DNA from: Nectonema munidae
Taxonomy: Eukaryota > Nematomorpha > Nectonematoida > Nectonematidae
Length of the DNA stretch: 64,000 bases
NCBI GenBank assembly: GCA_030549495.1
Contig: JAUIRK010000134.1
Location: 62,001 to 126,000, forward strand
Reading direction: 5' to 3'
In this document: positions 1 to 12,136 of the stretch, piece by piece
Layout of the letters: every line of letters begins with the position of its first letter
How positions within the stretch are numbered: position 1 is the first letter of the stretch
Position numbers and translations under genes: made by a program
The notes under the pieces: generated by a model
Seen by the model: the letters and a program-made list of their open reading frames with translations, nothing else
What the model was told of the DNA's origin: nothing
Databases searched by the model: none

Positions 1-1190
1 TTTACGGTTAGTGTTCCTAACCCTTTACCACTATGGCATTTAATCTCTCATTATTTTGCTTCTCCATTCATTTCTATTTTTCTCGTCCCCTAATGCTAAA
101 TGTCTTTTGCTCGTGTCTTTTTTGACTATTTCTATCCATGTCATCTTTGGCCTGCCTTTAATCTTACTTCTTTAATTAGATCACGCAAGGTCTTCTATTT
201 TCATGCCCAAACCACCTTAACCTCTGTATTTCTAATACTTTATTTTTTCATTTACTTGACATAAACTTCTTATCTCTTCATGACTTATTTTATCTTTTAA
301 ATTAAATTTACACATAATTCTTAACATCCTCATCTCTGTGGTGTTTAATCTATTTTTCTCAGAATCTTTTAAAGCCCAACTTTGACCACTATACACTAAA
401 CTAGACCTAATACAACTTCTATAAAGAAAACCCCTTAATTTTAACTAAAAGATACTATTGCATAAAATACCACTTAACGCTTTAAATTTTTTCCAAGTTA
501 GTTGTATTCTATGTTCTAAGTTTCTTACATACCTGTTTTGTCTAAAACCTCTTCTAATTCTACGCCGCCTACTACTACTTTTTCTTCCAATACTACATCG
601 GTATTTGGGTTGAAACTTAGACAGCACCTACACTTAAAATTTGTCGTATTTATCAAACTGCCCTTGATGTTTGAGCATTTTTTATGTACCCACTTATTGC
701 AATGTACACAAAGAACAGAGTTTCTTTTAACTCTTTTTTCGCAAACTCCACATGGGTCTATTTTGGAAACTGTGTTCTCCGCACCCTTAAAAGAATTGCT
801 AATTTTTATCCACTTAGTTTTGCTAGAGTTTATTCTTAAACATTTTTTTATAGTGTCTCATACCATGTGTTTATCTTTTTACTTAATTCTTCAGAAGATT
901 CTCCTATTAGTACTATATCATTTGCATATAAAATCTCACTCGTATCTTCTTTAATTAAATCCTTAGGAATTTCATCAAGAATGATATTAAATAAAAAGGG
1001 GCTTAAAATCGAACCTTGATGTAATCCTACTTTTATTTTAAACTTACTAGAAATTGAATTATTAATTTTTATAAAAGTGTCTTCGCTTTTGTACAAGGCC
1101 ATACTGGCTCTCACTAGTCTTTCATTTACCCCCTTTCTTCTCAAAGATCACTCAATGAGACTTCTTGAAACGGAGTCAAAAGCTTTCTCC
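1..1190 (-). mobile_element. RTE-type LINE fragment, RT palm to 3' end (copy 1)
   Basis: Read on the minus strand, the piece starts near 1190 with an LEKAFDSV-like RT motif, followed by a GLHQGS..SP..F block and the catalytic box, here YANDIV instead of YADD (about 848-1144). Next comes a zinc finger C-x2-C-x10-C-x2-C-x4-H-x2-C (about 660-760), with NKWVHKKC readable. The C-terminal region carries a TTEMRMLR..C block. It ends at the window edge with the same 3' sequence as the copy at 22773-23480. LINEs of this kind encode an endonuclease plus reverse transcriptase. Here the 5' part is missing, frames are broken and the active-site Asp is replaced, so it is a dead copy. The RTE assignment comes from the C-terminal block and the microsatellite tail of copy 2. 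Confidence 0.8.
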
Positions 1191-1401
1191 AGGAAGCAAG
1201 GAACAGACTGTGTTATTAGTCTGTAAATAGTTGAACAAATAAATTAACAAAATTGTTTTCATTGATATTTATGAATATTAAAAAACGAAAAATTAAATTT
1301 TATCATATAGTTTCTTTGGAATCACACTTTATCATGCAAAATACCCGCTAAGTCGAGATAATTTGTAAAATAATTTTTTTTAAATATATTTCTAATACTC
1401 T

Positions 1402-1475
1402 CAGCCTCAATGGTTGTTAAGGTGGACCTATCAACTTAACAGTTGAAGGTCAAGGGTTCGATCCCCAAGGCTCCC
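1402..1475 (+). repeat. tRNA-like SINE head, single copy
   Basis: The stretch has a box-B-like AGGGTTCGATCCCC followed by AAGGCT, which can pair with AGCCT at its start. The anticodon arm and most of the D arm do not fold convincingly. It reads as a tRNA-derived repeat or tRNA pseudogene, not a working tRNA. I see no second copy in the window. Confidence 0.4.
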
Positions 1476-1479
1476 AACT

Positions 1480-4470
1480 TTATAAACAAATTCACAAAAC
1501 TGTGATTTACCATCTCAAGCATAATGCGAGCATACTTTACGGCTGAAAGTAAAGTCCCTTTCATAAATCCCAACATTTTGATGTCAAATAGAATTTAGAT
1601 TTTTTATAAATAGATTCATATCTTTTTAGGTCCTATTTTTAGTGTAAATCTCAATAAAATTAAAAAAACCTTCGGAATCACTAAGATATCTAGGGTCATA
1701 ATCCTCTAAAAAATTCCAAACTCATAGACCTTTCCCTCCTATCATTCTAGTGAGACGTCACTGTCAATCAACACTCCAAACGGTACTTCCCCATGTACTT
1801 AGGTATGTGCGTAAAGTGAGCATTCTTGGTGCCTTAAACATAATTCGAGTAAAACCTTGTCATTAGCTCCTACAAAAACTGCATCCTGCAATCGATCAGT
1901 GGTGTCTTAATGATTGGACATTCATTCATCTTCAACAACAATAACTTTCTTAAACATCTTCTCGATCTGAATGAATGTCACGCCCGCTTCCTTTATGAAG
2001 TTTTGCAGAAACAACGCTTGGATAGTAAATTCCAAAAATTTCCATTCTGATATTCCACTTGGACAATACAAATAATACTGAAGATCTTTGTATCATTTTG
2101 GACAGATGGATGTACGGGTTCTTGCCTTAATTGAACTGCACCAGGAAGAAATCGACTAATATCTTTTCGCATTCAATGGCTCACAACAGTCATTATCAGT
2201 ACATCAAATTTATTTAAGATTATTACTTAGAATACATTTTCAAATACTGCCCTCCTCTATCTTCCCTATACGATATTATTTAGAACATTTAATTTTTTCA
2301 AGGAATATTTTATTTCAAGGAAGAAACACTCTTTACTTGTAAAATATATTTTGTTTCAGAAGAAAAGACTTTCATGTGATTCCTAAGTCTCGTGTTCCCT
2401 TTCCAAATTTAAGTGTTCTGTTCTATATGGCTGAAATTAATTCTGATATCACGCTCTAACATCATCTATGCCAGTCGTTCTGAAACGGTCTTGTCTATAT
2501 CACTCATATTTGATTTTTGTATAACTGAAACAAAAAGCTAACATTTAATCAGTGTTGGAATGAATAGCAAACGGTGGCTTTGTTTCTTTTTCTCCTTTAA
2601 ATTTGCCTATACCCTCCTTTCCGTCCGCCATTTAACGTCATTGGAGATAAAATAGCGGTAATGAAGCTTTTTTTTGCCTTTTTTGGCATCTGTGCTTGTG
2701 AGTACCTATATTCATGTATGTAATTTTTTTTATGAGCGCAAGCTTTTTCGCTTGCATGGGGCGAGCTTTAGAGAAATAGAAAAATGATTCTGATTGATAA
2801 CTTTTATTTTGTTAAAATTCGAGCGGAATATGAAGCTTTCAAGAGCGTGAATTTTGACTTTAGCGTTTATGTGAGCTTTATTCCAGTTTTTTTCATGAGA
2901 AAACCTTTTTAAAAAGTGAAAATTCACTTTCAGAACATTTTGAGACTTTATATAATGAAGAGTTCATTTATCGCAAAGCCTATAGGTCAGATATTTTTAG
3001 CCGTATAAATGAAGTGAATTTGGCTATCCAGGTCTTGGATTTATGATTGAGAAAAACTTCTAACTGTCACTGACTAAACTTTCTTGCAGATATAAATTTT
3101 ATTAGTGATAATGATGACCTTGCTGAACATAATCTCATTGGTTTAAAGGGCTAAAAATTCAATTTAACACAAAAAGCTTGTAACAATTTGGGTGTGCATG
3201 AATCAATGACAAGTCTGCCTTCTTTTGGCTTCTTTGTGAAATCTTAAATCGACTAAATGTGAAAGATGGCGTGCAGATTGTCGTTTCCAAAACGATTCCA
3301 AAGTTTCATCTTATTCAATGCAAACAACGTTCACATAATAAAAACTGTGAGTACAATAATTATTTTTGAATTTTCAAACTTTTAAACTGAATAAAAAGAC
3401 GATGTTAAAAGGAGCTACTAGGAAATTTAAAAAGAAGTTCAAAGCTCAGAAATGAAAAAAAAATTAAAAACAACGGAATGATATAGTGAATTCGTTTTTT
3501 TATGGTTGTAATACTTGGCCAAACCTGAGTTTTATAAGAAAATAACGATAAAATTGATTGATTGATGTGACAATTAAATTTCATTTGTGTTTAAATAAGG
3601 ACTCGCAATTTGACTTTTTTGAAGGGGGTGTTCCGTTTCTTGAAAAAGTTAAGAAGCATTGCTTTCTTTCATTACCTGAAATCCATCTTCTAGCGTGGGA
3701 AAGATTAATAGAAGTTAGGGGATAAATAGAATGCTCTTTTTTACTTAACTAAAATTTAATAAAACGAATTTCCTATACTCCACGACGAGTCTTTATCTTT
3801 TTATTTCAAAGAAATTAACCCTTTTTGCACTTTACTTAAACTTGAGTAAAAATTTTACACTTCTTCAAAGTCTCATTTTACTTCCATTAAAAGCCAATAA
3901 AGTTTATACGGATTTTTTTCAAAAAAAAAATTACATAGAAAAAGCCAACATAGACTTCATTCGCTTTAAATTAGCAAGCAAATGTATTTAAAAAAAACCG
4001 TGTTATGCAACTATGATATTAATTAAAAAGAAACTCTTGAAACTTTGCTTAATTTGGTGGATATAATTGTTCTCATTATAATTAGCACAAAAATAATAAC
4101 TTTAAAAATTGAACAATAAGTTAAAATTATTTTGATTATGGAGTATAATCTTCTCTAATAAGACTTAAATGAATTTCGAAACGTTGTATATAGAGAAGAG
4201 ATGTTGGCATATTGCGTTAAAATTAATTAATGTGATCGCTGTGAAGCGCCATCTTGCTCAGCATGAAAATTTATCAAGCTAAAACTCAACATTAATGAAA
4301 ATTGCTTTTTCAATGTTTTTAGTACGAAATATGATTCATCTTTCTTTAAAACCTGATTTGAGGAAATTTTTACTTTGAGAAATCAATCATCCCCCACTTT
4401 CCATTATAAGTCCATAAGAGTAGAGACAAAAAACAAATTTGCTTTGAAAGTTGATTTTAGCATTTTATTA
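1480..4470. other. Intergenic stretch, no gene recognised
   Basis: This is AT-rich sequence with poly-T/poly-A runs. Around 1740-2160 the minus strand has short, less AT-rich open stretches that look like eroded coding sequence, but I recognise no family. Nothing else stands out before the 3' end of the minus-strand gene at 4477. Confidence 0.4.
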
Positions 4471-4476
4471 AAAATT

Positions 4477-4686
4477 TTAATCAATATTGAACAAAATATT
4501 ATTAGGCCGCTTTACAATGTCTTTTCCTTGAATCCTTTTGAAAGTTACTTCTGCTTTTTCATTGTTTTGAATAAATGTATACACTAATTCGGAGTTTCTG
4601 ATAGTTCTTTCCATTTCTGAAAATCTTGAGTATTCGTTTCCAAGCCTCTTGCTCCTTTTTCCACCATATCCTTCAAGCGAAAAACT
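4477..4686 (-). CDS. Exon 3 of FABP-like gene (end of barrel, stop)
   Basis: The acceptor AATTATTTAG precedes 69 codons and a TAA in phase 0, matching the phase of exon 2. The block ERTIRNSELVYTF then KAEVTFKRIQ follows the family's last strands. Intron 2 would be about 1.4 kb. Confidence 0.55.
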   Translation of the reverse strand, partial: SFSLEGYGGKRSKRLGNEYSRFSEMERTIRNSELVYTFIQNNEKAEVTFKRIQGKDIVKRPNNILFNID

Positions 4687-7600
4687 CTAAATAATTAAAT
4701 TTTATAGAGACACTCAAATATAATCTGTAATGCAACGAAAAAAGACATCCCGAATAGCTCATTTTTATATTAGGAAATGATTACGCTATATCTCTAATTT
4801 TAGGTAAGTGCTTTAAAAATTTGGATTCGTTTGTTAAATTAATTTTTACTAATTTAAATGATCTAATTTGAGTAATTGTATATGTTTCAACTTTCCATAT
4901 TCAATGCAAGCAGTCTAATTTTTTTCTATATTTACTTCATTTGAAACTTAAAAACATTTAAAAAAAATTAAAATGATAAAAAAAATCAGAATAAAAATGA
5001 GATCTTTGTATATCTCAATTCTTAAAGTCTTTTTTCCCTGAGATCTCATCTTTGGTTTACACTAATTTCTCTATTTTCCCTATTTCGATTCACTTCCACT
5101 GATTTTAGGCGCTTTGTTTTAAAAAAAGATCCCATGTTGTTTTCTTTCAGTGAAGAACAAAGTTAGTTCCATTTACTGATTAAATTAGTAAACGCTCTTG
5201 TCCCAATTACCAACAGCTCAATTTCACTATTTTTTTCTAATATGGAATTCAATCATCTAAATAAGTTAAAAAAAAATTTTTGACTATTGATTAAATTAAA
5301 ACTTATTGATTAAATGGACAAATATTCATAAAACTTTTTTCTGTCATTAATTTTTTAATGATTTGCTGTAAGAAAATCTTTATAAAACAACATGGAAAAT
5401 ATATCGGTAAAGCTGATTAATATAAATTTTTGCTTTTAACGACATATATATTTCTCTTTTTGGTATACTTCAAAGGAGGCCTTCTCTGTATCTTCATGAG
5501 TGCATAGAGTGTTTGCCATTAATTCACATGCTTTAACAATGAAGAAAATAATGAATGTTTCTTTCAGGGTATTATTTACTCATATCCGTGAAGATAGCAT
5601 AATTCTTAGCCGTAACTAACAAATTTACTAATTAGCTCTTCCTTTTTACAGGCCAAGGACCTACTAGTTGGCTCTTTCGATCCGAGATCATGACATATCC
5701 TATATCGGTTATTAATTCTGCTTTTGGATGCCGTCACATCGATCAATTAATATGTTGGAGATGGGTCAAATAAGGACGGTGCTCTGATTCCATATTTCCA
5801 ACGAATAGGAAGATTGCTTCCAACTCTAATACGAATGGAGACGAAGAAAATTATTTTTCACCATTGAAAAAAAATGAAATATTCTTTGCAAAATGGGGAA
5901 AAGAAAATTCTTTTATGTGCAAAAAGTGTGTGACATTTACAAACATTACATTTTGCGAAAATTTCATACACCGAATGGTTTACTATAAAAAAATAGATAG
6001 ATTATTATTCAATATGCAAACGCTTGTCTTAATCCCCATAACTCGCATGAATATAGAAGTAAGTAAACCATACCCATAGAGGCTGTCCAGATAATGGATT
6101 AAACTTTGAAGTCGACACATGAATATTTGTTTGATTTTTGGTAGATGTCACAATTTCCTTCCAACCATTCTTGTTGTGTTTTATCTCAAGAATATAATTA
6201 TTTTTGCAGAAAAAATCTTTAAAAATTTCTCTTACACTCGAATCAGCAATTGATTCAGAAAATTTTTCAAATCCCCTCTGGTGTATAGGTTTCCATTTGC
6301 CAATAAAACCTAAAATATAATTTTTATAATTCCATTAGCACTATATCCTGCTTCTTAATTAAAAAGCTAGATGAAAAATATGTTAAGAAGATATATAATG
6401 CTTTATAAACTAAATTGAATGCATTTGAAAAGTACAAAAATTTTCTTCAAATACTAAAACACTTCATTCACAAATCCTTGAGGAGCTATTGATTAAAATT
6501 TCTGATCATATAAAGAATGGATTCAAAAATTTGAATTTATTATTACTAAATGCAAATTAGGTTCTTCCCATGCATTTTGTCGTACTTGCAGAAAAAGCAT
6601 AACAAATTTTTAGAGTCCATTGGTCTTTTTCGAAAAAAAGTCTACCGCTTTGGTGTTCTCTGAGGTTGGCAACCATGTTAGTTGTTGTTTACGCTGTTGC
6701 ATATGAAGGAGTTAGAGCAAAATAAAAAGTTAAGATGACGACCACTAAAGAAAGATTGTCATATGCAAAACTACATAAAATTTAAATGTGTAAATTGCCT
6801 AAATTCATTGAGAAGTTATGGGTAGAATAGTGATAAAATTCAGTGGCGTAACCATGAGAATTGCCGATCGGGGCGGGTCATAAATTTGACGGCCCTTTTT
6901 ATTTAAAAAATTGGTTAAAAACGCATAAAACATTATTCATTTATAAATTAGTTTTATATAAGTGCTTATAATAATAGAAAATAATGCTTTAATATGAAAA
7001 TAAAAAAAACTGAAAAATTTATTCAATAATTACATACAAATATTCATTTTCAACTTTTTTAGATGAACTTTTCTAGCTTTTTTGTTAGCAAACTCTTTAA
7101 TAACTTCATCAATAACTTAACATCATATTGATTGCAATATATGAGTGATTTCAAAATATGCCGCCCTATAAATGTGCCGCCCGGGGCGGACCGCCCGCAC
7201 CTAGTTACGCCACTGCATCCAGTCAAGAATTCCATCACTAAAAGCGTATTTGTACAATTTTTAAGTCTACAAATATACCTAAATTCATATCATTTTGGTA
7301 TAGAGAGTTAGATATAGAATAAATGAGAGGAAATAAGACATCTTGTGTAGATTGCTCAGCCGTAAAGCCAAATCGATTCAGAGAGATGAAGTTCGGCTTG
7401 GCAAAAAAAGTGATTGATTTGCCAAAAATAATTTTTGGAAAGCAGGATATTAAACAAAATTGAGCGATTGGAGTTAAGATCGTTGAATCTATTATGACAT
7501 TTCAGAATTGGTATGATCTTAGCAAGTTGGTGAAAAATACCTTGAAAAAAATTGTAAATATATTCAATCTTTTTCCGGGTTAAAGGAAACTACGAAGGTT

Positions 7601-7929
7601 ATGTTTTTAAAATGTTTTCAATGAAGTTATAATATCCACAAATTTAATGAAAATTTTGAAACTCAAGCTTTCATTTGTTGAGCGAACTTGGACTGATTTA
7701 TTTTTAACCTCAGCAAACCTCTTTATTCCTGTTAGCTCTTCATAAATTCTTAGTTTGAAGTTGGGTAAATATTATTACTGGACTAAGAATCATTCAACCA
7801 AATTGGTTTGCTTGTATGGAAGTTACTGAATACTTGTCGAAACATAAATAAGTTAGCAAACTTACCACTACAATGATACGTTCCAAGAGTGCTAGTTAAA
7901 GAAGTTATGAAAAGAAATAGTTTCAGCAT
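4477..7929 (-). CDS. Secreted fatty-acid-binding-protein-like gene, three coding exons
   Basis: Joining 7929-7866, 6309-6074 and 4686-4477 gives about 169 residues. Residues 1-16 (MLKLFLFITSLTSTLG) form a signal peptide. Residues 23-28 (FIGKWK) match the first-strand motif of fatty-acid-binding proteins. Later the pattern K-x-x-x-I..W..T..T.I follows the barrel strands, and near residues 126-153 a block ending KAEVTFKRIQ resembles the family's last two strands (tivRe..elv..va..ykR). The second intron falls near barrel residue 82 in phase 0, where vertebrate FABP genes also have an intron. The product is probably exported and may bind a small hydrophobic ligand; that is inferred from the fold. 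A lipocalin is the alternative. The C-terminal extension of about 16 residues is unusual. An AATAAA lies just after the stop (4469-4464). Confidence 0.6.
6074..6309 (-). CDS. Exon 2 of FABP-like gene (first part of barrel)
   Basis: An acceptor (ATATTTTAG|GT) opens an exon of 236 nt (phase 1 in, phase 0 out) with no stop in frame. It begins with FIGKWK and ends at SGQPLW before a GTATGG donor. Of the three exons this is the clearest match to the family. Confidence 0.6.
6841..7215. mobile_element. Non-autonomous hAT-like element (MITE)
   Basis: The element has terminal inverted repeats: CAGTGGCGTAAC at the left and GTTACGCCACTG at the right, a perfect 12-bp match. GC-rich subterminal stretches (GGGGCGG and its complement) stand out from the AT-rich body. 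It has no coding capacity. Flanking 8-mers do not match, so the target duplication has decayed or the superfamily is different. It lies in intron 1 of the FABP-like gene. Confidence 0.7.
7866..7929 (-). CDS. Exon 1 of FABP-like gene (signal peptide)
   Basis: ATG at 7929 opens 21 codons for a hydrophobic signal peptide. The exon ends in phase 1 at a strong donor (AGTG|GTAAGT). A TATA box 64-71 bp upstream supports this start. Confidence 0.6.
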
Positions 7930-7992
7930 CTGAACTAATTTGTGTTAGAAATAAAGATGAGGATTTTTATGAAGAATCAAATTTATAATAGG

Positions 7993-8000
7993 CTTTTATA
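7993..8000 (-). promoter_or_regulatory. TATA box of the FABP-like gene
   Basis: TATAAAAG on the minus strand lies about 65 bp before the ATG. That would place the transcription start roughly 35-45 bp before the ATG and give a short leader. Distance and match are good, but there is no transcript evidence. Confidence 0.5.
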
Positions 8001-11000
8001 CTCTATAGAAGTCTTGGGTTATTGAAATAAGAAGCAACGAATTAGGAAGATACATTTGATTGATTGACAGGATATACGAGAGGAAACTTGTAATTCATTG
8101 GCTATCCATAATTTCTTCGCGATGCTTAATGCAAGTTGTTTATTTCACTTTATAGTCATGAAAAGTTATCTCTGAAAAAAAATCCTCCTAAAGAAATTGT
8201 TCAAGGTTATAAGGATTTTGAGTTGCGGGTAACAAGAAGGAATCAGCAGACTTCATAAGCATCATTTACTAGCATATTCTTTCGTTTAATTCTGTTATGT
8301 CCAAACACACACACGCAGTGACATAATGTCCAGTGCAGTGTTAGCTATCGTTGGTTGCTTGGTTGGATGACATCAAACACCCTCATCGGTAAGGCTTTAT
8401 GCTCGAGCACAGTTTTAGAATACACAATTTTAAATTATATTAAAAGATACATACAACTTTTTTGCTACTTCATTAATCAATGAAGATTGATCAATGAAGA
8501 AGAAATTCTAAAAGCCGGGAGAAAAAGCCAATAAATCATTGGACCAAACAAATAATGGAGATGGGGTGAGGAGGGTGTCAAATGGACCTACCAAAATAAA
8601 GGAAATATAGGATTGCCCTCTATACCACTGATTTTGACTGTTGAAATTTCTTCCTCAATTTGCTTCATCATTGACAAAGTGACAAGTGCTTAACCAATTT
8701 CTAAATGGGCCTCAATGTTTCAAATTTTGGAAAGCTATTGTGGCTGTTAGGATTGGTGTAGGATAAAGCGTAGTGTTAGCATTAGAGTTAGTATTGTAGT
8801 GTTATCGCAATCCACTTTCATATACATTTTTTGAAATTGTTATCACAAATTTTCCTATTTATTTGTATTAAACGACAAATTTAAGACATTTCGTACTCAA
8901 ATTGGTCATTTTGTATCCAAAAATTGGAAAAAACGGTGTATAATAAAAATCCATAAAAGTAGGTATGAAACGTCTTGGGTAGGAAATGTCTCTGGTACGA
9001 AACATCTAGACATACATACACACGTACATAGTTACATACGGTACAGGGTCGAAACACACGAAATTCAAATATTTTTAATAAATGATTTCAATTTTCAACT
9101 AATTTTTTAATGAAGTTTCGAATTTTTTTTTTTAATTTTTTTCTGAATTCTATAGAAATGTTATCTAAGATGGCTGAAGGTTTCCTAGATTTTTGAAGCC
9201 TTCTGAATATTAAATTCTTAATTTGCATTGGGATATTCAAGAGGCCAATTTTTGATTGCATTAAGGTTCACATTCCTCAAACATTGATTTCCAAAGAGTT
9301 CTGAAATTTTAATTCTGATTCTCTAAAACTTTTTGGAATTTCACTCTTGTATGTGGGCAAATTTCCCCAAAAATGAAATATTGCCCCCTTTTTTTCAATC
9401 GGTAAAACACATAAGGTAAATGCTTAAACATTATTATTCAATGAATAGGAAAAACGGTCGCATATGAGTTTATTTACAGACAACCAGGAATAAAGATTAA
9501 AAAAGTGAGTATTAATAATGGATACAATCATAATGTAAATTCTAACTGTGAGAAATGGGACTTTTCGAAGGTTTTTTTTAGCAAGGCCGCATGGATTTAT
9601 CAAGTTCACAAGCTTTTTCTATTTTGAGCGTTAGGGTTATAGAAGTTCTTGGTAGGGTCTATAAGCGAATATAAGAAAGAAATATCCAAAGAAGAATATG
9701 AGTTTAGTTTGAATAGACTACAAGTTGTTTTAAGCTATAAGTTTAATAAATATTTTTATTGAAATGAACGGTTTTGTATGTTTTAAAATACATCACAAAC
9801 TTTTAAGTTTACATTTGCTTTCCTGCTTTATCAAATATAACGCATTACGTAATATTGTCGTTTGCATTTGCTGGAAAATTTATTTCTCATACTTTTGGAA
9901 GTGATTCAGCTGGAAAAGTAAACAAAGTTTCTTTCGTTAAAATATTCTCTAACATCCAGCCATCTCTGCCTTGTTCACCAAAAGGCAAGGGCATAGGAAA
10001 GGCGTGAATAAATGTGCGTGTCTGCTAGCTTCGAAAGAAAAAGTTTGCTCAAGCTTCTAGAGTAAGGAAGTCTATTTACTTTTCAAAATGTGTTTCATTT
10101 GTCCATACATCACAGGTAAAAATTTCTTTGGAAGGAATAAGTTTTTCGTGTTTAACTTTCATTCCTCTCCCTTAAAGCAAGTCTGTTTTCATGAATGATA
10201 TGTTTTAGTGGACGTCATTTTCATTTCACATACACATCTCATTCGCTTGAAAGAGATAAGGACGGCTTTATAGAGAAATTAAAGTAGACAAAAAATAGAT
10301 TTATCTAACCCGATGATATTATGCGCAGATTTCATATATAAAACAAGTTTTTACTCATTGTTTCTATTTTTAATGTATACCCGTGTACATTGGCGTATTC
10401 AGAGAGCGGTCATTGGGTCATAGTCTCCTTTCTTAATATGAAATATCAATTCTTTTTGAAATAGTTATTTTTGTAAAAAAAAGTATATTAAAATTTCTGG
10501 TAGAAAAAAGGTTAAAAATCTTTTAGTATAAATGTTCTATTTATATATATATGTTTGTTTTTTTATATTTTTTGTGTTAATTTATACATCTACCTTGGCT
10601 TCAGTTATTTATAGATATCGAGAATGCCAAAGGAAAACTCATTTGGTTATTTGTGCGTAGATTTTACGACTGTTAAAGTGCAACAAACATACATCTCTTG
10701 AGAACCGCAAACTTTCATTAAATTTAGTGTAAAATTGGAGACCAAGAGAAAACTTGGACACAAAATATTTGTCGCAAACGCCGTTACAATGGTTAATGGC
10801 ATTGTTTAATGGAAAGAAAACAGCTTTCAACTTTGCTGACCCGATACTTTTAAAAGTGCTAAAAATCATTCGAATGATTTTTAGCTCCTTTCAATGCTTC
10901 TCTTAGAAAGATGAAATGTCCAAATTTTCCTTAGCTATGAGGTCCGTTTTGAATTTATATGGTCTTCATTCTTCATCTCCCAACACCCTTAAAAAATTCT

Positions 11001-11029
11001 TTTTTCTTTATAAAATGAAAAAAAGATTC
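8001..11029. other. Intergenic stretch with one dispersed repeat
   Basis: No gene is recognised. Roughly 8620-8900 is related to 57480-57760. A short minus-strand open stretch of 76 codons (10639-10869) has no recognisable motif. The rest is AT-rich with simple tracts. Confidence 0.4.
8620..8900. repeat. Dispersed repeat, copy A
   Basis: Both copies share TTTTGGAAAGCTATTGT, then G/T-rich repeats of the GTTAG type, and an AATTTCTTCC upstream and TATTTAT.TGTATTAA downstream in the same order. Divergence is high. No coding capacity or terminal repeats are visible. Confidence 0.5.
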
Positions 11030-11410
11030 AGTAGAAGATTCTGAAAATTCAATCTGTTCTAGTGACTCTGTATATTCACAAACAGACAGCAATGAGGACC
11101 AATTAATCCCGTTAGAAAATCTAAATAAATTTATCCGTGATTTGGGTTTATCTAAACAGCTGTCAAAGCTTCTAGCATCTAGGCTAAAGCACTTAAACCT
11201 AGTCTATGTAGTATCAAGACCAGTAGCAAAAAATTTAGTTCATTCTTTGACATTGAAAATACTTTATGCTATTTCACAATGCTTGTTAATTTAACTTAAT
11301 TTCTGAAAAAATCTTTGACTATACATATTGACTCTTCTATGCTAAGGTTGAATGATTTGTTTCTGCACAATAAGAAGATAATATCTCAGCATTCCCAATA
11401 ATAATATATG

Positions 11411-11677
11411 TTTTTATGTAAAATGTGAAGGAATGTTTTTGGAGACAATTTTCAGAAGTAAACCGCAAATTTGATTAATACTTATAGGTATTTTCAAATC
11501 CTAAATGTAAAAAATGAGTCCAGAATTGATAACAACATGATCGATTTGGTATAAAACATATATTTTATGTAAAATGTGAAGGAATGTTTTTGGAGACAAT
11601 TTTCAAAAGTAAACCGCAAATTTGATTAACACTTATAGGTATTTTCAAATCCTAAATGTAAAAAATGAGTCCAGAAT
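11411..11677. repeat. Tandem duplication, two copies, period about 151 bp
   Basis: About 117 bp starting TTATGTAAAATGTGAAGG and ending AATGAGTCCAGAAT occurs twice, at 11411-11527 and about 11561-11677, with only a few differences. The spacer holds a short unique segment. The high identity implies a recent duplication. Confidence 0.85.
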
Positions 11678-11995
11678 ATAATATATAATATACATGACAA
11701 TAAAATATTGTTGCTTTCTCTGTCTAATGGAATTCCGAGCTAAGCCCAAGTACTATAAGCATAATGCGTGGGGGACTACTTGCTCTTTTTTGTTTCGTGA
11801 ATATATAGTGTCAAAAATCCTCTGATTAACATGAACAAGATACTTCTACCTTTTCTCCACATAAAGTTTGCTCTAATGAATAATTTTGGGAAGGCCATGA
11901 AAAAAGATGTCAATGCCTTCTAACACTTATAACTTTTTTAAGACTTAGGTTAACTGTTATTTGTTTGATATTGATGTCTGTTTTAATTCTATGAG

Positions 11996-12136
11996 TAAAG
12001 TTGGTTAGATGCTGTGCTTCGATAACTCAAGGTCTTGGGTTCGATCCCGCATCAAGCCTGCTTTCCTCATAGTTCGATACAAGCGGCGTACTTGTGTCTT
12101 TTCAATGAAAACACCCCACGGTACCTTTATCCTTAC
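11996..12136 (+). mobile_element. tRNA-derived SINE, family 1, with 18-bp target duplication
   Basis: The head is tRNA-like with a box B (GGTTCGATCCCGC); the tail ends near GGTACCTTTATC. The 18-mer CTGTTTTAATTCTATGAG flanks it at 11978-11995 and 12137-12154, showing LINE-type insertion. Other family members are at 19623, 20200, 27784, 32303, 43979 and 50042. Confidence 0.85.

Noticed and set aside
1402-1475. Functional tRNA
   Set aside because: Box B is good but the acceptor stem has mismatches and the anticodon arm does not fold.
4375-4587. Plus-strand frame of 70 codons
   Set aside because: It is the antisense shadow of exon 3 of the FABP-like gene.
5436-5530. Candidate last exon of the FABP-like gene
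   Set aside because: It needs phase 1 input, whereas exon 2 ends in phase 0, and it lacks the family's last-strand pattern; 4477-4686 fits better.
5560-5720. Minus-strand open stretch around 5640-5720
   Set aside because: Protein-like for a few dozen codons but without fitting splice sites or phase.
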